Source: Ruminococcus sp. (GTDB taxonomy: Bacteria > Bacillota_A > Clostridia > Oscillospirales > Ruminococcaceae). From it: 64,000 nt of DNA. The translations under genes were made by a program, and so were the position numbers. The notes beneath the pieces are model-generated. The model saw only the letters and a list, made by a program, of their open reading frames with translations. It ran no database searches and was not told the origin of the DNA. Shown in pieces: positions 17,167 to 23,455 of this stretch (the stretch's first letter is position 1; every line of letters begins with the position of its first letter). The stretch covers positions 1 to 64,000 of the forward strand of contig JAFXRZ010000006.1 of the NCBI GenBank assembly GCA_017536105.1, read 5' to 3'.

Positions 17167-17195
17167 TTGTTTAAACCATAAGTTTTGGATATAAT
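17167..17195 (+). promoter_or_regulatory. sigma-A promoter for the surface-protein gene
   Basis: TTGTTT (17167-17172), 17-bp spacer, TATAAT (17190-17195), 70 bp before the start codon. Confidence 0.65.
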
Positions 17196-17200
17196 CAAAA

Positions 17201-17216
17201 ATGTAAACGTTGGCAC
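17201..17216 (+). promoter_or_regulatory. LacI/CcpA-type operator candidate (cre-like)
   Basis: ATGTAAACGTTGGCAC fits the Gram-positive cre consensus except for two positions and has the AACGTT centre of LacI-family sites. It lies at the expected transcription start, where a bound repressor would block initiation. Confidence 0.4.
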
Positions 17217-17265
17217 TTGTGCCTGATGATCGAACCTTATTCTATTAAAACGGAGGAGATAATTT

Positions 17266-18159
17266 ATGAAAATGAGAAAGATCCTGGCCGGTATGGCGGC
17301 CGCAGCTATCGCGCTCTGCACCATGACATTCTCTGCATTCGCCGCAACTGATCTGAAGGATGTTGCTTATCCTACAGAAGAAGATGCAGCTATCAACGAT
17401 GCTTACTATTCCATCGGTGCTATGGGCTTCTACATGAGCCAGCAGTGGAAGTGGAACCAGAGCGAGTGGGTAGGCATCAACGATGAGGGCGTTATCGAGA
17501 TCAGCTACACCATCAGCGAAGTAATCACCGACACCACAATGGAAGGCAAGGGAAGCCTCGGCGATATGGGCGTTATGATCCTCAATCTTCCCAAGGACAA
17601 TTTCCCTTATAATGTTGAAGTACATGATGCTAAGTTCACCGATAACGACGGCAACGTTACCGAGTTCCCCGAGATCAACGCTATCACAGAAGCAACAGAA
17701 GACCCCGAGGGCGGCTGGAGAATACATATCAGACCGACCGAAGAAGTTGACGAAGAGACCGGCGAAGTTCTGAAACCCGCTACTCCCGAGGTTGCAGGCT
17801 GGGAAGAGGAAGGCGCTTTCAAGGGCGGTACTCTTTCCATGACGTTAGTCCTCGTTCCCGGCGGATTTGATTTCCCCGTTGGCGGCGATGAGTCTGCAGA
17901 GGAGCCCGAGTCTGTTGCAGACGAGTCCGTTGAAGAAACTTCCTCTGAAGCTGCAGAGTCAGCTTCGGAAGTTGTTGAGGAAGAGAGCAAGGAAGAAGAA
18001 TCCGCTCCCGCAGAGTCCAAGGCTTCTGCAAGCAAGAGCGATTCCAGCAGCAAGGCTGACGACGGCCTCAGCACCGGTGCTATCGTAGGTATCTGTGCAG
18101 GCGGCGGCGCACTCCTTCTCATCATCATCGGCATCGTAGTTGCTAAGAAGAGACGCTGA
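17266..18159 (+). CDS. secreted, C-terminally membrane-anchored protein, unknown function
   Basis: The 297-residue protein has a signal peptide (1-27, ending FSAFAA, nearly the same cleavage region as the protease at 11.6 kb), a globular domain at about 28-205 with aromatic-rich stretches (FYMSQQWKWNQSEW) of the kind seen in carbohydrate-binding modules, an acidic Ser/Glu/Ala linker (206-265), a membrane helix (270-292) and a KKRR stop-transfer end. No catalytic motif is visible. I suspect a surface sugar-binding protein, from the aromatic residues and the AraC neighbour. GGAGGAG precedes the ATG. Confidence 0.75.
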   Translation: MKMRKILAGMAAAAIALCTMTFSAFAATDLKDVAYPTEEDAAINDAYYSIGAMGFYMSQQWKWNQSEWVGINDEGVIEISYTISEVITDTTMEGKGSLGDMGVMILNLPKDNFPYNVEVHDAKFTDNDGNVTEFPEINAITEATEDPEGGWRIHIRPTEEVDEETGEVLKPATPEVAGWEEEGAFKGGTLSMTLVLVPGGFDFPVGGDESAEEPESVADESVEETSSEAAESASEVVEEESKEEESAPAESKASASKSDSSSKADDGLSTGAIVGICAGGGALLLIIIGIVVAKKRR

Positions 18160-18195
18160 TCTGATCTTTTGAACAAATAACAGAATAAACAGTTT

Positions 18196-18230
18196 CCGCC
18201 GGCAGGTACCGTATCTGCCGGCGGTTTTTG
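18196..18230 (+). terminator. intrinsic terminator of the surface-protein gene
   Basis: CCGCCGGCAG pairs with CTGCCGGCGG, then TTTTTG. The toxin frame starts 6 bases after it. Confidence 0.92.
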
Positions 18231-18235
18231 TATAT

Positions 18236-19030
18236 ATGAAGCGGCGCACGAACTACCCACCGATGCACCCGAACTGCCGCTCGACCACGATCGAGGAGCT
18301 GAGTCCGGAGCTGATGAAGAAGCTCGAACGGCGTGCCCGAGACCCGGAGACCGGCGAGCTGATGACGGTACCGGGGGATATGACGTACAGGGAGTGGAAG
18401 GAAAAGAACGTTAGAACTGGTGAAAATGTGTTGACAGACGGGGCTGAAAGAGGTAAAATAGAAACAGGAAGTTATGCGCAAGATCATTTTGATAGGAAAA
18501 CTCAGCCACAAACTCAGGAGGAAGATTTAAAAGAAACTAACCCGGGTTATTCAACTGGAGAATACGGATATACACATAATTGTCAGCGATGCGTTCCTAC
18601 ATATGCTCTGCGCAAGCAGGGATATAATGTTGAAGCCTTACCGTGGGGAGAGGACCCTGTTGCAGATTCGTGTTTTTCGTATGGTAGTTGGGCAGTATGG
18701 ACAAAAGCCGGAAGCCCAATCGTGCCTAAATTTACCACCGCCGAAGGTGATGGGCTAAAATCAAAAATCGAAAAACGTATGGAAGGCATGGAAGACGGAG
18801 CTCTTATCCAAATCTCATGTGCATGGGATACTGGAGGACGTCACACTTTTGTTGATGAAAAAGAAAATGGCACAGTAATGTTTGTTGATCCTCAGACTGG
18901 CAATAAGGATGTTTCGGGCTATTTTGCTCGTATGCGTCAAGGAGTCCCAACGTATTATTGGAGAATCGATGATGCGGAAATAGATGAAAAATATTTAAAA
19001 TATATTTGTAAAAACAAAGGAGGCTCATAG
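18236..19030 (+). CDS. orphan polymorphic toxin: MuF remnant joined to Tox-PL (papain-fold glutamine deamidase) domain
   Basis: This 264-residue frame has two parts. Residues 1-57 match the end of phage minor head (MuF/gp7-like) proteins: PPMHPNCRST, then RARDPETGE...VPGDMTYREW. Most of the head domain is missing, there is no ribosome site, and the ATG directly follows the upstream terminator, so it is a 5'-truncated relic. Residues 110-250 look like a Tox-PL domain: NCQRCV (Cys116/Cys119), GGRHTFVDE (His203), FVDPQTG (Asp218). That family deamidates or cleaves host targets. All putative catalytic residues are intact. The toxin part is much more AT-rich than the remnant. An immunity candidate follows after 2 bp. 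Confidence 0.75.
   Translation: MKRRTNYPPMHPNCRSTTIEELSPELMKKLERRARDPETGELMTVPGDMTYREWKEKNVRTGENVLTDGAERGKIETGSYAQDHFDRKTQPQTQEEDLKETNPGYSTGEYGYTHNCQRCVPTYALRKQGYNVEALPWGEDPVADSCFSYGSWAVWTKAGSPIVPKFTTAEGDGLKSKIEKRMEGMEDGALIQISCAWDTGGRHTFVDEKENGTVMFVDPQTGNKDVSGYFARMRQGVPTYYWRIDDAEIDEKYLKYICKNKGGS
18431..18459 (+). promoter_or_regulatory. promoter-like sequence inside the toxin gene
   Basis: TTGACA (18431-18436), 17-bp spacer, TAAAAT (18454-18459), at the joint between the MuF remnant and the toxin domain. It could supply a transcript for the immunity gene, or be chance in AT-rich DNA. Confidence 0.4.
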
Positions 19031-19032
19031 AC

Positions 19033-19284
19033 ATGACTAAAAAAGATTTTATTTCTGTTGTTAGAACCAGATTAGTGATAATTATTCTTGGGTCTGAGAG
19101 GATTCCTATTGTCTGCGTAAAATTTCCCGATTATAAAGAAAAGGTTCGCATCTGTTATCTGGATCAAGAGTATGATTTTGATTCAGTTGAGGAGTTTCTG
19201 TCAACTTTTTCTATTAATTCTAAGCCAATAGGAGAACAGCTGCAAAACATCAGCTTAGAAGAAGTACCTCCTGATATTGAATAA
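19033..19284 (+). CDS. probable immunity protein for the Tox-PL toxin
   Basis: This is an 83-residue, mildly acidic protein (MTKKDFISVVRTRL...) with no recognised domain and no signal peptide, as expected for a cytoplasmic immunity protein. It starts 2 bp after the toxin stop, with AAGGAGG inside the toxin's last codons, so translation is coupled. Like the toxin domain it is AT-rich with ATT/GAT/AAA-type codons, unlike flanking genes. Immunity function is inferred only from position, size and shared composition; it could be truncated or unrelated. Confidence 0.6.
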   Translation: MTKKDFISVVRTRLVIIILGSERIPIVCVKFPDYKEKVRICYLDQEYDFDSVEEFLSTFSINSKPIGEQLQNISLEEVPPDIE

Positions 19285-19285
19285 A

Positions 19286-19307
19286 AACCGCCTCCGGGCG
19301 GTTTTCT
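19286..19307 (+). terminator. intrinsic terminator after the immunity gene
   Basis: AACCGCC and GGGCGGTT flank TCC, followed by TTCTT. Confidence 0.75.
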
Positions 19308-19340
19308 TATACCCTCCGCAAGTTAGAAAATCCCCTATAA

Positions 19341-19383
19341 TTAAAACTAAAACTCCTTTTCTTTAATTAACATTTAGTTTTAA
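19341..19383. repeat. perfect 11-bp inverted repeat in intergenic DNA
   Basis: TTAAAACTAAA (19341-19351) and TTTAGTTTTAA (19373-19383) are exact complements with a 21-base gap. The rest of 19308-19580 has a hairpin near 19430-19456 (AGCGTCTCGCC / GGCAGGGCGCT, T run) and no gene I can support; it may be decayed prophage DNA. Confidence 0.45.
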
Positions 19384-19543
19384 GCAAGTTATTAAAGCAA
19401 ATCTTAATACAGATACAAGCGTCTCGCCTTCGGGCAGGGCGCTCTTTTTATGCCCTGACGGCCGCAGGAGGCACAGACGGGCACCATACGAACGCTGAGG
19501 CTCGCACTCGCAAGACACACAATGACTGTGCGATGCTTCATAG

Positions 19544-19577
19544 AAAACGCAGGCTCGATGTTTGAAGCCTGCGTTCT
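19544..19577 (-). terminator. intrinsic terminator of the deaminase gene
   Basis: AACGCAGGCT and AGCCTGCGTT form a 10-bp stem; on the minus strand a T-rich end follows. Confidence 0.75.
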
Positions 19578-19580
19578 TTA

Positions 19581-20024
19581 TCAATACTTTGTCTTTCCTT
19601 TGATGTTCTGATATTCGCGGAAAACTTCAAGGCATTCCTCCCGGTCAAGCTCTTCCGCATCGTCCTCAGTCTTCGCGTAGAACACCTTGTCCCTGAACCC
19701 GATGCTGTCCGTGTCCGAGACAGTGCAGCCGTAATAGACCTTATCGATATTCGCCCACATTATCGCTCCGCGGCACATGGGGCAGGGAGCAGCAGTGGTG
19801 TAAAGCTCACACCCCGAAAGGTCAAAGCTCTCCAGCTTTTTGCAGGCGCTTCTTATGGCCATGATCTCTCCGTGGCAGGTGGGATCGCTTCTCTTTACGA
19901 CTTCGTTATGCCCTTTCCCGACGATCACGCCGTCCATGACGATAACACAGCCGAAAGGTCCGCCGTGTCCTGCGCGGATGCCTTTCTGAGCTTCCTTAAC
20001 GGCGATCTTCATATATTTGTTCAC
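19581..20024 (-). CDS. nucleoside/guanine deaminase (zinc-dependent cytidine deaminase fold)
   Basis: The 147-residue protein has the zinc motifs CHGE (in place of the usual HAE/CAE; the Cys/His and Glu are ligand and proton shuttle) and PCPMC. SDPTCHGEIMAIR...ELYTTAAPCPMCRGAI and the DSIGFRDKVFY segment match guanine deaminases of the GuaD type, which convert guanine to xanthine; a related nucleoside deaminase is possible. GTG at 20024 was chosen because GGGAGG lies 8 bases before it; a GTG three codons earlier would abut that site. It appears monocistronic. Confidence 0.8.
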   Translation of the reverse strand: MNKYMKIAVKEAQKGIRAGHGGPFGCVIVMDGVIVGKGHNEVVKRSDPTCHGEIMAIRSACKKLESFDLSGCELYTTAAPCPMCRGAIMWANIDKVYYGCTVSDTDSIGFRDKVFYAKTEDDAEELDREECLEVFREYQNIKGKTKY

Positions 20025-20047
20025 GAAAAGCACCTCCCATAGGTAAG

Positions 20048-20082
20048 AAAAAACCGCAGGGCTTTGGATGCGATGCGGCTTT
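20048..20082 (-). terminator. terminator-like hairpin after the 75-residue protein gene
   Basis: Minus strand: AAGCCGCA pairs with TGCGGTTT across a 15-base loop, followed by a T run. Confidence 0.5.
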
Positions 20083-20105
20083 ATGTCTCTGTTTTTGCCG
20101 GGATC

Positions 20106-20333
20106 CTATTTATACACCCGAATAAAGCTGTACGACGAAACATATCCGAATATCTCGTCGATGTGGTCGTCGGATATGATGAAACTCAGCTTAAGCATAT
20201 CATGTGAAGTCAGCGTCATATCGATCTTTCCGCCGTATTTTTCTATCAGCTCAATGACATGCTTCCAGATCTCGCTTGCGGTCTCAAGGTTTGAATCAGA
20301 CATATCAAGGCTGAGAAAATGCGTGTTATCCAT
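20106..20333 (-). CDS. small conserved-looking protein, unknown function
   Basis: A 75-residue protein (MDNTHFLSLDMSDSN...) with mixed alpha/beta character, no signal peptide and no motif I recognise. It follows the TSCPD gene by 15 bp on the same strand with AGGAGCC before its ATG, so the two are co-transcribed and may act together. Confidence 0.6.
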   Translation of the reverse strand: MDNTHFLSLDMSDSNLETASEIWKHVIELIEKYGGKIDMTLTSHDMLKLSFIISDDHIDEIFGYVSSYSFIRVYK

Positions 20334-20348
20334 ATGGAACGGCTCCTT

Positions 20349-20603
20349 TTAGTTGTTCTTCCTGGCCAGCTTGAGAGCCTGTGCAAGCTGTGCGGGGCAG
20401 GAGGTTCCGCGTCCGTTGCAGTCGATGTTCCCGAGCTTCTCGATAACATCATCGACCTTCATCCCCTCAACGAGCCTTGAAACTCCCTGAGTGTTGCCGT
20501 TGCAGCCGCCTGTGAATCTCACGCTCTTAACGGTATCTCCCTCAACTTCAATATCTATCTGCCTCGAGCATACTCCTCTCGGCTTGTAGGATATCTTCTT
20601 CAT
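20349..20603 (-). CDS. TSCPD-domain protein
   Basis: The 84-residue protein matches the small stand-alone TSCPD family: GVCSRQIDIEVEGDTVKSVRFTGGCNGN near the N-terminus and CNGRGTSCPAQLAQAL near the C-terminus, with the four Cys spaced as in the zinc-type module also found at the end of class II ribonucleotide reductases and in YdjZ-like proteins. Its biochemical role is not established. ATG 20603 was preferred to an in-frame GTG three codons upstream because of spacing from the AAGGA-type site. Confidence 0.8.
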   Translation of the reverse strand: MKKISYKPRGVCSRQIDIEVEGDTVKSVRFTGGCNGNTQGVSRLVEGMKVDDVIEKLGNIDCNGRGTSCPAQLAQALKLARKNN

Positions 20604-20662
20604 ATCGCTCACCGTCCTTAAGATGCTTATGGAATAGTTTTATTATTTGTTTGTCAAAGCCA

Positions 20663-21310
20663 TTAAGTTTTGACGCTCAGAAATGCTGAAACAACATTAT
20701 CATCTGCATTTTCATCGCTGTACATAAGAACGAAATCTCCATTTACAGCGGTGTTTACAGTCATTTCTCCTAATTCTTCAAATCCATCAATAATAAACGA
20801 ATATGTTCCTTCTTTTGCTTTTTCCAATGCAGGACTATCATCAGGAAACATATACAACTCAAACGTTTTACCGTTAGTTTTAAAAGAAAGACCTTTTTCA
20901 TTTGCCCCAATAAGGCTACCTATTTTATCGCCAGTATCTGTTATTTCGAGTTTGTTGTTCAACTGTGCAAGAAAATCATCAACATTTTCTATTGATGAAA
21001 TATCTTCATCTACAATTAATTCAGGAACAGCTTCAAAAGTGGTTGTCGTTGTTTCAGTTGTAGTAGTTGTTTCAGTTGTAGTAGTTGTTTCAACTGTAGT
21101 TGTTGTTTCGTCGGTTGTAGTAGTTTCAGGAGAAACTGAATCGTCGGAAGTTGTTGTAGTATTATCATTTTCTTCAATGGATATTACTTCTGAATTGGCT
21201 GAAGCAGATTCTTTAGATGAATTGTTTGATTTTGAGGAACTGCCGTCCGAATCTCCGCACGCTGTGAGAAGCAGTGCAGTTGAAAGCAATGAGATAAGCT
21301 TTATTTTCAT
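20663..21310 (-). CDS. lipoprotein with Thr-rich stalk, unknown function
   Basis: The 215-residue protein has a lipoprotein signal with lipobox LLTAC (Cys18), a Ser/Asn-rich tether, then a TTTTE/TTTTVE repeat stalk (about 52-92) and a compact C-terminal domain (about 95-215). It is predicted on the outer face of the membrane. It starts 28 bp after the PHP gene and is probably in the same transcript. The Thr tract is a 15-18 bp tandem repeat that may vary in length. Confidence 0.7.
   Translation of the reverse strand: MKIKLISLLSTALLLTACGDSDGSSSKSNNSSKESASANSEVISIEENDNTTTTSDDSVSPETTTTDETTTTVETTTTTETTTTTETTTTTFEAVPELIVDEDISSIENVDDFLAQLNNKLEITDTGDKIGSLIGANEKGLSFKTNGKTFELYMFPDDSPALEKAKEGTYSFIIDGFEELGEMTVNTAVNGDFVLMYSDENADDNVVSAFLSVKT
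21038..21128 (-). repeat. tandem repeat encoding the Thr-rich stalk
   Basis: On the plus strand GTTTCAGTTGTAGTAGTT recurs with an 18-bp period, drifting to related units at both ends. Confidence 0.75.
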
Positions 21311-21338
21311 ATTTCCACTCCTTTTGTTTTTTTCAATT

Positions 21339-22202
21339 TCAGATCTTCGGCCTTGCCTTGGCCTTCTGCTCGTTCTCGTGTATCATACGGAACATCTTTT
21401 CAAGATTTTCGTCGTTCGTGGTGTCCGAGCCGATGTGGGTAGCAACTTCGTTGTAAAGCCCGTGGAAATCCGAGCCGCCTGTAACGAGCAGGTCATGCTC
21501 CTTCGCAAAGTCCGAAAGCCACTTGCGCTGTTCCTCATTTGCCGAATGGTGGCTGACTTCGATACCGTCCAGCTTGCCGGCTTCGGTCAGGTCTTTCAGC
21601 AGCTCGATGTTGTCGAACATATAAGGATGTGCCATAACAGCGATGCCCTTGGAGGAATGTATAAGATCCAGGACGAAATTAACATCCGGGTACTCTCTCG
21701 TTACAAGGCATTCGCCGTCGGGATAAGCAAACAAACGGTTGTTCACCTCACCGTAAAGCTCGGTGGCGTAGCCGTAGTTCACAAGTGCTCTCATAATGTG
21801 CTGTTTGAAAATGCTCTTGGAGCCCTTGGTGTATTTCTTTACCGAATCCTGGGGTATCGGATAGCGCTCCATAACTTTCGTTATCATTTCCTTGGCGCAT
21901 TCGCTCCTTATGTTGCAGGATTTGATGCACAGCCCCTCCAGCCTGTCCGGCTTCTGGGGAGCATAGCAGAGGATGTGAACTTTCATATCCCGCTTCTTGT
22001 CCCAGGCCGAAAGCTCAACGCCGGGGATGATCTTTATGCCGTATCTTTCGGCAAGTATCTGAGCTCTGCTTGAAGACGAGAGCGTGTCGTGGTCAGTTAT
22101 GGCAAGGACGTCCAGCTTCATGCGCTTTGCCTGAGCAATAGTCTCTTCGATGCCGAGGGAACCGTCCGATAAAGTTGTATGACAATGCAGATCACCGATC
22201 AT
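21339..22202 (-). CDS. PHP-domain metal-dependent phosphoesterase
   Basis: The 287-residue protein carries the PHP motifs: DLHCHTTLSDGS at the N-terminus, ITDHDT (residues 36-41), IPGVELSA, MAHPYMF and GGSDFHG near residue 245. These His/Asp residues bind a tri-metal centre. The family includes RNase AM (YciV) and histidinol-phosphatase-like enzymes; the exact substrate (5'-ends of RNA or small phosphates) cannot be read from sequence. AAGGAG precedes the ATG and a sigma-A promoter lies 34 bp upstream. Confidence 0.85.
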   Translation of the reverse strand: MIGDLHCHTTLSDGSLGIEETIAQAKRMKLDVLAITDHDTLSSSSRAQILAERYGIKIIPGVELSAWDKKRDMKVHILCYAPQKPDRLEGLCIKSCNIRSECAKEMITKVMERYPIPQDSVKKYTKGSKSIFKQHIMRALVNYGYATELYGEVNNRLFAYPDGECLVTREYPDVNFVLDLIHSSKGIAVMAHPYMFDNIELLKDLTEAGKLDGIEVSHHSANEEQRKWLSDFAKEHDLLVTGGSDFHGLYNEVATHIGSDTTNDENLEKMFRMIHENEQKAKARPKI

Positions 22203-22235
22203 AGTAAATTCTCCTTGGGGACATAAATTTTATCT

Positions 22236-22264
22236 ATTATACCACTTTTTGTCGGATTCTTCAA
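22236..22264 (-). promoter_or_regulatory. sigma-A promoter for the PHP/lipoprotein operon
   Basis: Minus strand: TTGAAG (22264-22259), 17-bp spacer, TATAAT (22241-22236). Confidence 0.75.
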
Positions 22265-22340
22265 GTTTTTGTATGCAAATTTGCCTTTATTTACAAACCG
22301 AAGTCTGACTATTTGTCTATATTTAACAAAAACGTGTCTG

Positions 22341-23300
22341 TTATTTTCTTCCGAACAAGCTCCTGAACCATACGTCCTTTATCTCGAAGCTCCTGCCGTT
22401 TAGATATCCGAGAGAGCCTGCATCGGTGGTGAAATCAAAGCTCAGCTTGTAGGCGCAAAGTGCCTGAGTCTTTATATTATACTCTCTGTTTATCCTGTTT
22501 ATACCGTATTTCCCGTCGCCCAGCAGGGGATAGCCTATATGGGCAAGATGTGCCCTTATCTGATGAGTCCGTCCTGTTATGAGATCGACTTCCAGCAGCG
22601 CTGTCTGCCTGTCCCTGTCCTCGTCGATGACCCTGTATTCGGTTATCATAGTCCGTCCCCCGGGCAAAGGTCTGTCGCTGACAGTCACGGTGTTGTCCTT
22701 CTCGTTCTTCACCATGAATGCCTCTATCCTTGCCTGCTTTTTTTCGGGGATGCCCACGGTCACGCAGAGATACTGCTTTTTGAGCTCTCTGTCCTTGATC
22801 TTCTGGTTCAGCACTCTCAGCGCCTCTGCTGTCTTGGCACAGATGACTATGCCGCTGGTGTTGCGGTCTATCCTGTTGCAGAGAGCCGGTGCAAAGGAGT
22901 TTTCCCTGTCGGGGTCGTATTCGCCCTTTTCGTAGAGATACCTCGTCACACGGTTTATCAAAGTGTCGGCTGTCTGGGAGTCATCCTCGTGTACCACCAG
23001 ACCCGCTTTCTTGTTCAGCAGGATAAGATTCTCGTCCTCGTAAACGATATCCACAGCCGCCGGAGCAGAAAGAAAAGCCTTCTCTCTGCCGGCCTCAAAG
23101 AACTCGTCATTGATGTAAAGCTGAACTGCGTCTCCTTCATTGAGCCTTGTGGATATCTCGCAGCGCTTGCCGTTCAGCTTTATCCTCTTTGACCTTATAT
23201 ATTTGTACATCAGGCTTTTGGGCAGCAAAGGAACAGCCTTGCCGATGAATTTGTCCATCCGCTGGCCTGCGTCGTTTTTGTTTATGATAAGCTCCTTCAT
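22341..23300 (-). CDS. RluA-family 23S rRNA/tRNA pseudouridine synthase
   Basis: The 319-residue protein has an N-terminal S4 RNA-binding domain (about 10-70) and an RluA catalytic domain. The active-site Asp lies in NRIDRNTSGIVICAKT (RLDxxTSG in the family, here RIDRNTSG); DLITGRTHQIRAHLAHIGYPLLGDGKYG is the other signature. It isomerises uridine in rRNA, as RluC/RluD do; the target position is uncertain. It is divergent from uvrB with its own promoter. Confidence 0.9.
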   Translation of the reverse strand: MKELIINKNDAGQRMDKFIGKAVPLLPKSLMYKYIRSKRIKLNGKRCEISTRLNEGDAVQLYINDEFFEAGREKAFLSAPAAVDIVYEDENLILLNKKAGLVVHEDDSQTADTLINRVTRYLYEKGEYDPDRENSFAPALCNRIDRNTSGIVICAKTAEALRVLNQKIKDRELKKQYLCVTVGIPEKKQARIEAFMVKNEKDNTVTVSDRPLPGGRTMITEYRVIDEDRDRQTALLEVDLITGRTHQIRAHLAHIGYPLLGDGKYGINRINREYNIKTQALCAYKLSFDFTTDAGSLGYLNGRSFEIKDVWFRSLFGRK

Positions 23301-23333
23301 AGGCTTCTCTCCGTTAAAAAGATCGTTACCACT

Positions 23334-23362
23334 ATTCTACAATATTCTGTGAAATATTTCAA
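23334..23362 (-). promoter_or_regulatory. sigma-A promoter for the pseudouridine synthase gene
   Basis: Minus strand: TTGAAA (23362-23357), 17-bp spacer, TAGAAT (23339-23334). Confidence 0.7.
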
Positions 23363-23384
23363 GTGAAAAATCACAAAAAGCTAC

Positions 23385-23413
23385 TTTACATTTAAAATCA
23401 AATGATGTATAAT
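23385..23413 (+). promoter_or_regulatory. sigma-A promoter for uvrBA
   Basis: TTTACA (23385-23390), 17-bp spacer, TATAAT (23408-23413). Confidence 0.8.
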
Positions 23414-23424
23414 GAATATGTAAG

Positions 23425-23438
23425 CAAACAATTGTTCT
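23425..23438 (+). promoter_or_regulatory. candidate LexA (SOS) box before uvrB
   Basis: CAAACAATTGTTCT resembles the Gram-positive LexA box CGAAC-N4-GTTCG/C: the right half GTTC is exact and the left half has one change (AAAC). It sits just after the expected transcription start, a position suited to repression. Consistent with SOS control of uvrBA in Firmicutes. Confidence 0.5.
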
Positions 23439-23455
23439 GATATATAAGGAGATTT

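Larger units (their letters stand above)
16797..17265. other. 469-bp divergent regulatory region between AraC and surface-protein genes
   Basis: The stretch is AT-rich and has no credible gene. For the AraC gene there is a weak minus-strand promoter (TTGCCA near 16879, TATATT about 16 bp on). It also holds two candidate AraC sites (16970, 17019), two CAGCAGAAA words (17000-16992 on the minus strand, 17059-17067 on the plus strand) also seen at 15956 beside operator copy 1, the plus-strand promoter at 17167 and a LacI/CcpA-like operator at 17201. Confidence 0.6.
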
